The notes beneath the pieces were generated by a model. It saw nothing but the letters and a program-made list of their open reading frames with translations. It did not search any database and was not told the DNA's origin. The translations under genes were made by a program, and so were the position numbers. A DNA stretch of 64,000 nt from an uncultured Bacteroidales bacterium (GTDB lineage: Bacteria; Bacteroidota; Bacteroidia; Bacteroidales; UBA932): contig CALUUA010000001.1 in NCBI GenBank assembly GCA_944323845.1, forward strand, positions 248,001-312,000, read 5' to 3'. Below, one piece after another: positions 17,464-27,341 of this stretch. Position 1 is the stretch's first letter. Each line of letters opens with the position of its first letter.

Positions 17464-19953
17464 ATGAAGGTATCTTATAATTGGCTGAAGGATTATCTCA
17501 AATGTGACCTTAATCCGGAAGAGATAGCCCGGGCTCTGACTTCCATAGGACTGGAAGTGGATGCCGTGGAGGAAGTGGAGCAGATTCCAGGCGGACTGGC
17601 AGGAGTAATAGTAGCTGAAGTGGTGGAATGTCAGGATCATCCGGATTCCGACCATCTTCATGTTACAAGGCTGAATACCGGGGCGGAAGAACTTCTGCAG
17701 GTCGTCTGCGGGGCTCCGAATGTTGCCGCAGGACAGAAGGTCCTGCTGGCTACGGTAGGGACTGTCCTCGGAGAGGATTTCAAGATAAAGAAGTCGAGAA
17801 TACGCGGAGTGGATTCCTTCGGTATGATCTGCGCCGAAGACGAGTTGGGGATCGGTTCTTCACATGACGGAATCATGGTACTTGATCCGTCTGCTGTACC
17901 GGGTACCCCTGCCAGGGAATACCTTCATCTGGAAAAGGACGCCGTGATAGAGATCGGACTGACGGCAAACAGGGTGGATGCGGCTTCCCATATCGGCGTG
18001 GCGAGGGATCTTTACGCATATCTCAAGCTGAACGGGATACCGTGCTCTCTGGATATCCCCGACGTGTCCGCATTCCGCGAAGGTCCGGAAGGGATGTGTT
18101 CACAGGCTGACAGTATTGACGGGGCCTTGCCTGTCGAGGTGCTGGCGCCGGACGCAGCCCCGAGGTACACCGGCACCACCATCAAGGATGTGAAGGTGGG
18201 CCCGTCTCCGGAATGGCTCCAAAAGAAACTTCTGTCTGTCGGACTCAGGCCGATAAACAATGTCGTGGACATCACGAATTTCGTGCTTATGGAAATAGGA
18301 CAGCCTCTGCATGCCTTCGATGCCGGCATGATTTCAGGGCATAAGGTAGTGGTGCGCAGGGCAGAGGAAGGCGAGAAATTCATAACTCTCGACGGAGTGG
18401 AAAGGACGTTGTCCGCCGATGATCTGATGATAGCCGATGCCGGGAAGCCGATGTGTCTGGCCGGGGTATTCGGAGGGGAAAAGTCCGGTGTTACGGAAGC
18501 CACGAAGGATGTTTTTCTGGAAAGCGCGTATTTCAATCCGGTTTCCATCCGGAAAAGCGCCAAGAGACACGGGCTGAGCACCGATGCCTCATTCCGGTAT
18601 GAAAGGGGAGCGGATCCTCTCATTGCCGTATGGGCGGCAAAGCGGGCGGCCTTGCTGATATGCGAATTGGCCGGAGGCCATGTAACCGGAAAGATGCAGG
18701 AGTTTTATCCGGAAAAGATCGGAAAGAAGATCATAGATCTGGATTATGACAGGATAGAGGCCTTCACAGGAAAGAAAATAGGGCATGATGTGATAGAGAC
18801 CATCCTGGAAAACCTCGATTATGAGTTCATTTCGCGCGAGTTCGATGCGGACGGAGCCGTGAAGGGCGCGAAAGTGGCGGCTCCTTCATATATGGTGGAT
18901 GTCAGCAGGGAGTGCGATGTGGTGGAGGAAATCCTGCGTATTTACGGCTATAACAATATCGAACTTCCGTCAAATGTCAGAATGTCGGTAACCCCGTCTG
19001 CACGGCCGGAGCCGGAGCAGGTGCGCAATGCTATATCCGATTATCTGGCAGCGAACGGCTTCAATGAGATAATGAACAATTCCCTGACGAAGGCTGACTA
19101 TTATTCGTCTCTAAAGACATTCCCTCCGGAGAAATGCGTAAAGATACTTAATCCGTTGAGTTCGGATCTCAATGTCCTGAGGCAGACTCTTCTGCTCAGC
19201 GGTCTGGAGGTAGTGGCGTACAATATCAACCGTCAGGAGAACAATCTGAAACTCTTCGAGTACGGTTCCGTCTATTCGTTCGAGCCTGAAACGGACGGCA
19301 AGACGCTCGACTGTTATCATGAGTCGACCGCCTTTTCCATGTTCCTTTCCGGACCAGGGGAAAAATCCTGGAGGACGGGGCAGCACAAGTCCGATTATTT
19401 CGTGCTGAAAGGACATATGGAGCAGCTTTTCAGGCGTTTCGGAGGCGATATATACAATATGGAGTATTCTCCGGCGCCGTCGGACATATTCTCTGAGGGT
19501 CTGGTATATACCATGCGCGGAAGCAAGTCTCCTCTGGCCGTGATGGGGACCATAGCTCCGGCGCGGCTCAAGCAGTTCGGCATCAGACAGCCTGTATATG
19601 CGGCTGAAATCAGCTGGCCGCAGCTTTATGCTCTGGTCAAGAGAGTCAAGATCAGGTACGAGGAAATGCCGAGGTATCCGGAAGTCAGAAGAGATCTGGC
19701 CCTCCTGCTGGATGAATCCGTGTCTTATGCCGACCTGCATGCCTGTGCATTCAGGACAGGTAAGAAACTTCTGAAGAGCGTCTCGCTTTTCGATGTCTAC
19801 AGAGGCGAGAAAATCCCGCAGGACAAGAAACAGTATGCCATGGGCTTCGTGCTTCAGGATAAGGAGAAGACATTGACAGACAAGGATGTGGAGAATATCA
19901 TGTCCCGTCTGGTCAATACTTTTTCAAAGGAATTCGGCGCTGTTTTAAGATAA
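17464..19953 (+). CDS. pheT: Phenylalanyl-tRNA synthetase beta subunit
   Basis: Non-catalytic/editing half of the alpha2beta2 PheRS. 829 residues with the normal modules: EMAP-like tRNA-binding domain (about 40-150), B3/B4 editing domain (about 220-380), B5 domain (about 405-480), a core fold, and the C-terminal FDX-ACB anticodon-binding domain (about 735-829). pheS is not adjacent, so the subunits are encoded apart. No T-box or leader-peptide attenuator precedes it. Confidence 0.97.
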   Translation: MKVSYNWLKDYLKCDLNPEEIARALTSIGLEVDAVEEVEQIPGGLAGVIVAEVVECQDHPDSDHLHVTRLNTGAEELLQVVCGAPNVAAGQKVLLATVGTVLGEDFKIKKSRIRGVDSFGMICAEDELGIGSSHDGIMVLDPSAVPGTPAREYLHLEKDAVIEIGLTANRVDAASHIGVARDLYAYLKLNGIPCSLDIPDVSAFREGPEGMCSQADSIDGALPVEVLAPDAAPRYTGTTIKDVKVGPSPEWLQKKLLSVGLRPINNVVDITNFVLMEIGQPLHAFDAGMISGHKVVVRRAEEGEKFITLDGVERTLSADDLMIADAGKPMCLAGVFGGEKSGVTEATKDVFLESAYFNPVSIRKSAKRHGLSTDASFRYERGADPLIAVWAAKRAALLICELAGGHVTGKMQEFYPEKIGKKIIDLDYDRIEAFTGKKIGHDVIETILENLDYEFISREFDADGAVKGAKVAAPSYMVDVSRECDVVEEILRIYGYNNIELPSNVRMSVTPSARPEPEQVRNAISDYLAANGFNEIMNNSLTKADYYSSLKTFPPEKCVKILNPLSSDLNVLRQTLLLSGLEVVAYNINRQENNLKLFEYGSVYSFEPETDGKTLDCYHESTAFSMFLSGPGEKSWRTGQHKSDYFVLKGHMEQLFRRFGGDIYNMEYSPAPSDIFSEGLVYTMRGSKSPLAVMGTIAPARLKQFGIRQPVYAAEISWPQLYALVKRVKIRYEEMPRYPEVRRDLALLLDESVSYADLHACAFRTGKKLLKSVSLFDVYRGEKIPQDKKQYAMGFVLQDKEKTLTDKDVENIMSRLVNTFSKEFGAVLR

Positions 19954-19960
19954 TGCAGAC

Positions 19961-20605
19961 ATGAGCAGGAGACTGTACGCCTTGATACTGGCCTTTGCCT
20001 GCCTTCTCTCTGCCGCATCATGCAGCAGGGACGGCCGGGTCATACCTAAAAAGAAGATGGCGGAGATATATGCCGACATGTTCGTGGCTGACCAGTGGAT
20101 AGGCCAGAATTACAAGGCTTCGAGGGTAGCGGATACATCGCTGTTCTATGAGTCCGTCCTGCAGCGTTACGGCTATACTTCAGAAGATTACAGGAAGAGT
20201 GTCGGGCATTATATGGCCGATCCGGATCGTTTCGCCCGTATCCTGCGGAGAACTGTATTGGTGTTGGAAGACAGGATGGAGGAGCACAAGGCGGAGCTGC
20301 GCAAGCTCAAGTCGCAGGAAGCCGCCGCACCTGACGTCATGTACGATTTCGACTTCAGCCGGATCTGGATTTTCGATAACGGATTTCCGCGTCAGGCTTC
20401 GCGCGACAGTCTCGGATATTTTCGAGGAAAGCAGGAATATTTCATTCTGGATCTTCAGAATCTTGTCAATCCGGTAAAATACGGTTTCGAGACTTATTTC
20501 CCTCAGGATTCGGTGATTACAGCAGGATCGCCCGAGCCGGCCGACACGACTGCGGCTGACGATTCAGTGAAAGCGGAGGGGCTTGCAGAAAGAATTTCAA
20601 GATGA
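19961..20605 (+). CDS. DUF4296 lipoprotein
   Basis: 214-residue predicted lipoprotein with lipobox SAASC (Cys21), matching Bacteroidota DUF4296. The helical domain (about 28-110) contains KKKMAEIYADMFVADQW; the C-terminal half is acidic and low in complexity near its end. Function unknown. It lies 7 bp after pheT and overlaps the amidohydrolase start by 4 bp (ATGA). Confidence 0.85.
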   Translation: MSRRLYALILAFACLLSAASCSRDGRVIPKKKMAEIYADMFVADQWIGQNYKASRVADTSLFYESVLQRYGYTSEDYRKSVGHYMADPDRFARILRRTVLVLEDRMEEHKAELRKLKSQEAAAPDVMYDFDFSRIWIFDNGFPRQASRDSLGYFRGKQEYFILDLQNLVNPVKYGFETYFPQDSVITAGSPEPADTTAADDSVKAEGLAERISR

Positions 20606-21789
20606 AAAGGATAGCAGCAGAATATGTCTATACCGGGGTGTCGGATGAACCTGTAAGGAACGGTTTCGTGGAATTTGACGAAGACGGGACGGTGATTTCC
20701 GTGGGTGAATCTCCGGAGCCCGGTGCAGAAAAGGATTTCAGGCAAGGCGCGCTGACCCCGGGATTCGTGAATTCCCATTGCCATCTGGAACTGTCGCACC
20801 TGAAAGGGAAGTTCAGACGCGGCAGCGGGATGTCCGGTTTCATAAACCAGATAAACGAGCTTCGCGATTCCACTTCGGCTGAAGGCCGGAAGCGGGAAGC
20901 TGCGGCGTGGATGGCCGGACTCTGGAATCAGGGTGTTTCCGCCATGTCCGATATCAGCAACTGCGACGAGACTTTTGAAATCAAGGCCGGCAGCCCGTTG
21001 TACACCAGAACCTTCCTCGAAGTCTTCGGGACGGAACCCCAGGATTGCGCGGCAGTCATAGCCGGAGTGAAAAAGCTGGCAGAGAAGGCTGCGTCCTACG
21101 GGATAGACGCTGCGCCGACCCCGCATGCATGTTATACCATGAGTCCCGAACTGCTTTCCGCAGCTTCCGCCGAAGGACTTGCGGCCGGATACCTTTCCTA
21201 TCATTCGGAAGAGAGTCCGGAAGAAGAGGAACTGCTGATTTCAGGTACAGGTGCCCTTGCGGACAATTATCACGGTCGCGGTCTGAGTACTCCGCCCGTC
21301 ACTGGCAAGCCGTCGCTGATATACTTCATAGACAGGCTGCTTGAAGTCCATAAGCCGCCTTTCGACGAGCATGTCCTCCTGGTCCACAACGTATGCCTGA
21401 CGCAGGAAGCTCTGGATTACGCTTCAGAGTATCTGAAAAATGTCTGGTGGACAGTGTGCCCGCTGTCCAATATATTTATACACAATGCCCTTCCTCCTAT
21501 CCGGATGATGAGGCGGAACGGACTCAGGATAACAGTGGGCACGGATTCCCTTTCCAGCAACGATACTCTGGATATGGTAAAGGAGATGTATTGCATCCAG
21601 AATGCTTTCCCGGATGTTCCTGTCGGGGAAATCATCCGCTGGGCTACATTCAACGGGGCTGATTTCCTTTCCAAGACAGACACCCTCGGCTCCTTGTCCC
21701 CGGGCAGGCGGCCGGGCATAGTCCATGTCCGGAATCTCGGCCCCGACGGCAGGCTTACTTCGGAAAGCGTATCTGAAAGGATAATATGA
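20602..21789 (+). CDS. Amidohydrolase-superfamily deaminase/hydrolase
   Basis: 395-residue metal-dependent hydrolase of the SsnA/chlorohydrolase-like group (COG0402 type). The metal ligand motif is HCHLE after TPGFVNS (about residue 55). Further ligands are expected in the HACYTMSP, YHSEE and GTDSLSSN segments, the last being the Asp motif. Substrate is probably an amine-bearing heterocycle; members include guanine and aminofutalosine deaminases. It is translationally coupled to the DUF4296 gene. Confidence 0.82.
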   Translation: MKRIAAEYVYTGVSDEPVRNGFVEFDEDGTVISVGESPEPGAEKDFRQGALTPGFVNSHCHLELSHLKGKFRRGSGMSGFINQINELRDSTSAEGRKREAAAWMAGLWNQGVSAMSDISNCDETFEIKAGSPLYTRTFLEVFGTEPQDCAAVIAGVKKLAEKAASYGIDAAPTPHACYTMSPELLSAASAEGLAAGYLSYHSEESPEEEELLISGTGALADNYHGRGLSTPPVTGKPSLIYFIDRLLEVHKPPFDEHVLLVHNVCLTQEALDYASEYLKNVWWTVCPLSNIFIHNALPPIRMMRRNGLRITVGTDSLSSNDTLDMVKEMYCIQNAFPDVPVGEIIRWATFNGADFLSKTDTLGSLSPGRRPGIVHVRNLGPDGRLTSESVSERII

Positions 21790-21796
21790 GCGCATC

Positions 21797-22555
21797 ATGC
21801 TAAGGTTTGACAATATCGTCTTCGGCCCGATCCACAGCCGCAGGCTCGGTTCATCTCTGGGGATAAATATCCTGCCGGAGAACGGCAAACTGTGCAATTT
21901 CGACTGCATATATTGCGAATGCGGATGGAACAAGGACGGAACCGGAGACAGGAACATGCCGTCTGCGGCAGAAGTTTCGAAGGCATTGGAAGCGAAGCTA
22001 TCCGAATGTGCCGAAAAGGGGACGGTAATTGATTCAATCACATTTTCGGGTCATGGGGAGCCTACATTGAATCCTCATTTTCCTGAAATTGCCGCCATGA
22101 CAGTGAAGCTGCGTGACCGGCTGTATCCGGAAGCCGAAGTATCTGTCCTGTCAAATGCCACGACTGCGGCGGACCCGAAGATTTTCGAAGCCTTGCGTAT
22201 GATCGACAATCCGATAATGAAGATAGACGCATCCACTGCGGAAGGCGTGGCTTTGGTCAATCGTCCGACGGGACATTATGATATGGAAAAAATCATTTCG
22301 GCTCTGGAGCGGTTCCATGGGGATTTCGTCCTCCAGACCATGTTTTTCAGGGCACCGCAGTTTGATACGGCCTCGGCTGACAATCTCCCCGGCTGGATGG
22401 ATATCGTCCGCAGGCTGGAACCTCGCGAGGTCATGGTTTATACTCTGGACAGGGAGACTCCGGAAAAGGATCTGACGAAGCTCTGCGTGGAGGAAATGAC
22501 GGCTCTGGTAAAGCCTCTGATCGACGAGGGGTTCCATATACAGATAAGGGGGTAG
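21797..22555 (+). CDS. Radical SAM protein
   Basis: 252 residues. The CxxxCxxC cluster motif is Cys33/37/40 within CNFDCIYC; GHGEPTLNP follows as a SAM-binding turn. The family (COG0731-like) often acts on RNA or tRNA, but the substrate here is not known. It lies between the amidohydrolase and dtd with 7-bp and 3-bp gaps, so it belongs to the pheT-deoC unit. Confidence 0.85.
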   Translation: MLRFDNIVFGPIHSRRLGSSLGINILPENGKLCNFDCIYCECGWNKDGTGDRNMPSAAEVSKALEAKLSECAEKGTVIDSITFSGHGEPTLNPHFPEIAAMTVKLRDRLYPEAEVSVLSNATTAADPKIFEALRMIDNPIMKIDASTAEGVALVNRPTGHYDMEKIISALERFHGDFVLQTMFFRAPQFDTASADNLPGWMDIVRRLEPREVMVYTLDRETPEKDLTKLCVEEMTALVKPLIDEGFHIQIRG

Positions 22556-22558
22556 GCC

Positions 22559-23014
22559 ATGAGGGTTGTCATACAAAGGGTCAGGAAAGCATCGGTTTTC
22601 GTTCCGTCGGAAAATCACGAGGCCTGGATAGGTCCGGGACTTCTGGTCCTGGCTGCCTTCACTGACGGTGATACGGAAAAAGATCTGGAATGGATGGCCG
22701 GAAAAGTCTGTGCCTTAAGGATTTTCGATGATGAGGCAGGGGTGATGAATCTTTCCGTCAAGGATACGGACGGGGATATACTGTGCGTAAGCCAGTTCAC
22801 CCTGTATGCATCTACTGCCAGAGGAAACAGGCCCTCATACATTCGGGCGGCGAAGGCTGGAATTTCCTTTCCGCTTTACGAAAAATTTTGCACACTTCTC
22901 GGGGAACATTTGGGAAAGTCGGTCAGAAAAGGTATTTTTGGAGCGGATATGAAGGTCGAGCTTCTGAATGACGGACCTGTAACGATAATCATTGATTCTA
23001 ACATAAAGGAATAG
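22559..23014 (+). CDS. dtd: D-aminoacyl-tRNA deacylase
   Basis: Hydrolyses D-aminoacyl-tRNA and Gly-tRNA-Ala mischarges. 151 residues with the two active-site motifs: SQFTLYA near residue 79 and the C-terminal GPVTI turn (usually NxGPVT; here NDGPVT). Standard length. It is preceded by the radical SAM gene and followed 2 bp later by deoC. Confidence 0.95.
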   Translation: MRVVIQRVRKASVFVPSENHEAWIGPGLLVLAAFTDGDTEKDLEWMAGKVCALRIFDDEAGVMNLSVKDTDGDILCVSQFTLYASTARGNRPSYIRAAKAGISFPLYEKFCTLLGEHLGKSVRKGIFGADMKVELLNDGPVTIIIDSNIKE

Positions 23015-23016
23015 AT

Positions 23017-23910
23017 ATGACTGATTTTATGAAGAAATATGGCTATGTCCCCGACAAGGTGGCCATAGACCACGGATTGGAGAATATCGCCAAGAATGTA
23101 GAGAATGTTATATCTCCTGCTGTATTGAAGGACTGTCTGTCGATGATAGACCTGACCTCGCTGAAGACAGAGGATACTCCGGCATCGATCACGAAACTGG
23201 TAGAGAAGGTGAATGCCTTCCATGATGCATTTCCCGGATATCCGCTTCCGGCATCCATATGCGTGTATCCGAATTTCGCCGGAGTGGTAAAGTCTGCCCG
23301 AAAGTGCGACGATGTCCATGTGACCGTAGTATCGGCCTGTTTCCCGTCATCCCAGAGTTTTCTGGAGGTGAAGTTGAAAGAATGCGAATTGGCCGTGCTG
23401 GACGGAGCCGATGAAGTGGATATCGTCCTGTCTTTGTCTTCATTCCTTTCTGGGGACTATGAGTCTGCCGGGGAGGAAATCAAGGCTGTGCGGAAGACCA
23501 TAGATGACGCGGCATCCTCGCAGGGCAGGAAGGCAGTACTGAAAGTGATTCTGGAGACAGGACTGCTCATATCGCCTGAAGCCATAGCCGATGCTTCTTT
23601 CCTGGCCATGGAAGCAGGGGCAGATTTCATAAAGACTTCTACCGGAAAGGTGGCAGTGAATGCCACTCCTGCCGCTGCGTATGTAATGTGCCAGTGTATT
23701 GCAAGTTATTATGCCAAAACCGGACGCAAGGTGGGCTTCAAGCCTGCCGGAGGCATTTCCTCTTCTCTCGATGCCGTATGCTACTATTCCATAGTCTCCA
23801 GCATTCTCGGCAAGGAGTGGCTGAACAAGGAGCTCTTCCGCTTCGGTGTCAGCCGTCTGGCCAATACCGTCCTTTCGGACATCGAACAGAGGACCGTGAA
23901 TTATTTCTGA
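23017..23910 (+). CDS. deoC: Deoxyribose-phosphate aldolase
   Basis: Cleaves 2-deoxyribose-5-phosphate to acetaldehyde and glyceraldehyde-3-phosphate in deoxynucleoside catabolism. 297 residues, TIM barrel. The Schiff-base Lys is in FIKTSTGK (about residue 210) and the second Lys in VGFKPAGGI. The N-terminal extension of about 40 residues is typical of Bacteroidetes-type DeoC. Last gene of the pheT-deoC run; a terminator follows 52 bp later. Confidence 0.95.
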   Translation: MTDFMKKYGYVPDKVAIDHGLENIAKNVENVISPAVLKDCLSMIDLTSLKTEDTPASITKLVEKVNAFHDAFPGYPLPASICVYPNFAGVVKSARKCDDVHVTVVSACFPSSQSFLEVKLKECELAVLDGADEVDIVLSLSSFLSGDYESAGEEIKAVRKTIDDAASSQGRKAVLKVILETGLLISPEAIADASFLAMEAGADFIKTSTGKVAVNATPAAAYVMCQCIASYYAKTGRKVGFKPAGGISSSLDAVCYYSIVSSILGKEWLNKELFRFGVSRLANTVLSDIEQRTVNYF

Positions 23911-23962
23911 GCCGGACGGAATACGATTGCCGCATGTGGCGGAAGCCGGCATCGGAAATATG

Positions 23963-24018
23963 AAAAAGCCTCCTGACTTTGAGGGTGATTCCACTCGGGA
24001 ACAAATCAGGAGGCTTTT
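23963..24018. terminator. Bidirectional terminator between deoC and lipoprotein gene
   Basis: AAAAGCCTCCTGA (23963-23975) is the exact complement of TCAGGAGGCTTTT (24006-24018), giving a 13-bp stem with A/U runs on both sides. It can end the plus-strand deoC transcript and the minus-strand lipoprotein transcript. Confidence 0.9.
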
Positions 24019-24033
24019 ACGTACGGATATCAG

Positions 24034-24489
24034 CTACAGTTTCCTTTTGCACCAGAATGTAGAGGTCATTGTCTCCAGGTTAATGAAAATTTCCAATGAT
24101 TCTTTGTTTTCAAACATGAGAGATCCTGAACTACCATCGTAGGACCCGAAAATAGAGACTTCGTATTGCGCTTCGGAATCGAGGTCAGCGAAGTTAAGCT
24201 CTATTTCTGAGACATTTCCTGTAGCAGGAAAATATTGGGTCATTGTCCCGTCCTCGTCGAAGGATATTATGAAATTGTCGGCTTCGGTATATTCATACGA
24301 ATAGAATTCTCCCTCAGAATTTTCGGTTATGTCTTTACGTCCGAACCAGTCAGTCACATACCAGTCGCCAGTAAGAAGTGTCCGGTAAGTCTCGGTCTCC
24401 GGAGTCTCCGGGGTTTCGCTGTCCTTTTCGCATGAGGTGAACAGTCCTGCAATCAGAATTGCAGCCATGGCAAAAATTGTTTTTTTCAT
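24034..24489 (-). CDS. Small lipoprotein, lipocalin-like
   Basis: 151 residues with lipobox LFTSC (Cys20), then an acidic spacer and a beta-rich domain holding LLTGDWYVTDWFGRKD, resembling the G-x-W start of Bacteroidota lipocalin-like lipoproteins. Specific family not recognised. Last gene of the four-gene minus-strand cluster, 33 bp after the large surface lipoprotein. Confidence 0.75.
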   Translation of the reverse strand: MKKTIFAMAAILIAGLFTSCEKDSETPETPETETYRTLLTGDWYVTDWFGRKDITENSEGEFYSYEYTEADNFIISFDEDGTMTQYFPATGNVSEIELNFADLDSEAQYEVSIFGSYDGSSGSLMFENKESLEIFINLETMTSTFWCKRKL

Positions 24490-24522
24490 TTTGAAATAAA
24501 GTTTAATAATTATTCGGTTAAT

Positions 24523-26433
24523 TTATTTTTCGTAGTCATACAGGTTTTTCACTTCACTGTCCGACAACTGTCTTGAATTGTATATGCGCAGATTGTCCAC
24601 AGTCATGGAAATGCCGTTGAGGGACAGTTTGTAGCCGCTTTGTGAAAGCTGTCCGCCGAAAATGAATTTGATGCCCCGTCCGTAAGCGTTGAAAGAATTG
24701 GTAAACACCTGGGTATCGGCCTGTTCCCCGTCTATGTATAGCTTTACGGTGAATTGTGCGATTCCGGCATTGAAGGATGATGATACCGTTATCATGTGCC
24801 AGTCGGACGAATTCAGGGTCTGATGGGAGAAGGAAGGGGTTTCTCCGACTCCCTCATCATAATACCTGTACCAGAGGTCATATCCCGACGGCATGAATGT
24901 GAGGTATCCGTCTCTGACGGTAAGGACATGGCTCACATAATCTTTGCCGCTTGAAGACAAATGGAATACATGCCCGTCACCTATCCCCTTTACCCAGAAT
25001 GAAACGGTAAAACGCTGGTCGTCTATCATGGGCTCGGGAACGGAGAAATAACTTGACGAAGATAATTTCAACGCCTTGGAATCAGCCACGCCGGACGTGT
25101 AGCCCGGACTCCCCGACAATGTCGCGTTGGGCGCTCCCGAAACGGTGTTCTTGTTGCTGTTTTCGAAGGTGTACCAGGCATACAGGCCGTTTGTCGGATT
25201 CAGACTTTCATCCTTGGGCGTCTTGAAAGTCTTTACGCTGCCGTAGGCTGTTCCGATTTCATTTGTCACATACGCGCGAATGTAATACGTGGTGTTTGCG
25301 GACAGGTTTTCCAATGTGCTGGTAAATTCTCCGACTTCATCAGTTTCTCCGAGATTCGAATATTCCCCGTTTTCCAGGTCCGGCTCCGGCGATGTCCCCC
25401 AGACATGTCCGTAGGCCGTGACGGTGGCATTTCCAGTGGAGGAAATGGTGCCGTAAGCCTCGGCAGATGAATAAGTGATGTCGTTTATGTCTCCGGTTAT
25501 GACGGCTGGTTTTTCAGGAAGCCCCTTTGTGGTAATCTCCAGTTGATTGTCGCTGTAGACTGTCCCTACGCTGTTCGTGGCATAGGCCCTGAAATAATAT
25601 TTCGTACTGTTTCTCAGGTCCGGGGCTACACATTCGAAAGATTTTGATTCCATGGCATCTCCGAGATTGGCGAAATTGTCGTCAATGGTGGGATTCCCTG
25701 ATTCGTTCCAGCAGAAACCGTAGGAAGTGACTTCGGCGCTGCCTGTGGAAATCAGCATTCCTTCCAGTATGACGCTGTTGTACGTCAGGCTGTGGTATCC
25801 GTCAGCCGATACCGACGGTTTTTCATTTATTGCCACGGCCATGCTTACCGGGATGACTTTCTTGCTGCCGTCCACGGTAAATTCTATCGATGCGTCGTAA
25901 TTCCCCGCCGAAAGTCCGGACCGGGATACCGTCACTGTCAGATAATCCGTTCCGGTGACGACACCCGATTCCTTGCTCAGTTTCAGCCAGTCATTCGAAG
26001 ACACGGCGGACCAGCTTACGGAATTGCTCCCGGATACCTCCAAAGTCAGCCTGATGGAAGTCTGCACTTTCCCGAAATCCAGAATGTCCGGAGTCACCGA
26101 CAGCATGTTCCGGGATTTGGACATTACTATCTGTACGCTTGAAGACAGTCCGGGTTTTACTGAAACTTTCTGCGAATGGGTTTCATATCCGGACAGGGTG
26201 AATGTCAGCGTGTACTCCTGAATGTCCAGGTTGTCAAACAGGAACTGCCCTTCATCGTCCGTGACCTGGGATGCTCCGGTAGGCGTAAGCGAAACAGTGA
26301 CTCCTTTCAGAGGCTCGTTTGTCTCCTCGTCCCGTATTATACCGGAAATATTCCCGAATGTCTCCACGATAGGGTCGCTGCATGAAAATGCGAGGGGCAA
26401 ACACGCAATTATGTATAAGAATATTTTTTTCAT
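24523..26433 (-). CDS. Multidomain surface lipoprotein (CarboxypepD-like, BACON, FN3-like, LamG)
   Basis: 636 residues, lipobox LAFSC with Cys18. Order of domains: carboxypeptidase-regulatory-like beta sandwich (about 27-105; GIIRDEETNEPLKGVTVSL), BACON domain (about 112-200; WSAVSSNDWLKLS), two similar FN3-type repeats (about 205-300 and 305-405; both contain YYxRAY-TN-xGT-Y), and a concanavalin/LamG-like domain (about 420-636). This is a carbohydrate- or protein-binding surface build; no catalytic motif is seen. It lies 12 bp after the DUF5683-like gene. Confidence 0.85.
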   Translation of the reverse strand: MKKIFLYIIACLPLAFSCSDPIVETFGNISGIIRDEETNEPLKGVTVSLTPTGASQVTDDEGQFLFDNLDIQEYTLTFTLSGYETHSQKVSVKPGLSSSVQIVMSKSRNMLSVTPDILDFGKVQTSIRLTLEVSGSNSVSWSAVSSNDWLKLSKESGVVTGTDYLTVTVSRSGLSAGNYDASIEFTVDGSKKVIPVSMAVAINEKPSVSADGYHSLTYNSVILEGMLISTGSAEVTSYGFCWNESGNPTIDDNFANLGDAMESKSFECVAPDLRNSTKYYFRAYATNSVGTVYSDNQLEITTKGLPEKPAVITGDINDITYSSAEAYGTISSTGNATVTAYGHVWGTSPEPDLENGEYSNLGETDEVGEFTSTLENLSANTTYYIRAYVTNEIGTAYGSVKTFKTPKDESLNPTNGLYAWYTFENSNKNTVSGAPNATLSGSPGYTSGVADSKALKLSSSSYFSVPEPMIDDQRFTVSFWVKGIGDGHVFHLSSSGKDYVSHVLTVRDGYLTFMPSGYDLWYRYYDEGVGETPSFSHQTLNSSDWHMITVSSSFNAGIAQFTVKLYIDGEQADTQVFTNSFNAYGRGIKFIFGGQLSQSGYKLSLNGISMTVDNLRIYNSRQLSDSEVKNLYDYEK

Positions 26434-26445
26434 GATGTTATAATA

Positions 26446-27330
26446 CTAAAAAGTAATTTTGGCGGCTATGCCAATGCTTCCGTCCAATGACGCTGCCGGA
26501 GCAAGGGAGTAGTTCACCTTTCCTGATTTCCCGGTTATTACCCTGAGAGCTCCCGGTGCGGCGGCTGCGTCTATGATTCCATACAGGTAAATCGCTGCCA
26601 GTCCTCCGATAAACAGGTTTCTTGCGGTCGAAAATGCGGAAGCCGCCGCAGAATATCTGTGGATGAGATTGATGTCGTGCGTCTGGCTGATTTTCCTGAG
26701 ACGGTCATGCCTGCTGCTCTCGCACAATACTATTCCGCCGGCAAAAACGGCGGCTCCGCCGAGGATCAGCCCGCCCTTGATATTGGCTCCCTTGTGAAAC
26801 TGCCCCCATCCGGGAACAATGGCGGACCTCCATGCACCGGCAGCTCCGTAATGCGCGGTTAGCCTTATGTTATCGAAAACCGGAGTAACGTTTATCTTCG
26901 ACACGGCATACAGTTTTGTCAGACAGTAATCCCCGTTCCCGTTCCTCGTCCAGTATTCGGAAATTTCCTTTACGAACAGTTTGAATCCGGAATTTTTCGT
27001 GCTGATTTCCGTTGTACTCGTTATGTCCACTTCCTCGGTCAGTTTCCCGTTCTCCCAGTTCTGGGAGACGGTTTCTTCCGAACTGTGTTCGCTCATCACG
27101 ATCATTCCGCTTGTCATTCCGGACCGTTCCAGAATCTCCGTCAGGCATTTCTGCCTGGCGATTTCAAGTGTCGCGCCTACAGCATAGGAGGTTTCATAGG
27201 AAAACGAATCGTTGGACGCTACCGGAAGTTTTTTCAGCCATTGCGGAGGTATCCTGGATGATGAATTGTGCTGTGCGGATACGGAAAGTGCGACGGACAG
27301 CGCCGCCAATACCGAAAATAGCTTTACCAT
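26446..27330 (-). CDS. Envelope protein with DUF5683-like C-terminal region
   Basis: 294 residues with a cleavable signal peptide (VALSVSA-QHN). Residues about 30-170 resemble LPP20-type domains. Around 175 the motif SAIVPGWGQFHKG, followed by two hydrophobic segments (about 187-205 and 237-258), is typical of Bacteroidota DUF5683 proteins. Function unknown. It lies 11 bp after the LPP20-like lipoprotein, whose N-terminal theme (SYVEKTALNEAERDARNRLA) its own ATLEIARQKCLTEI echoes. Confidence 0.75.
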   Translation of the reverse strand: MVKLFSVLAALSVALSVSAQHNSSSRIPPQWLKKLPVASNDSFSYETSYAVGATLEIARQKCLTEILERSGMTSGMIVMSEHSSEETVSQNWENGKLTEEVDITSTTEISTKNSGFKLFVKEISEYWTRNGNGDYCLTKLYAVSKINVTPVFDNIRLTAHYGAAGAWRSAIVPGWGQFHKGANIKGGLILGGAAVFAGGIVLCESSRHDRLRKISQTHDINLIHRYSAAASAFSTARNLFIGGLAAIYLYGIIDAAAAPGALRVITGKSGKVNYSLAPAASLDGSIGIAAKITF

Positions 27331-27341
27331 TCCCAGAAGTA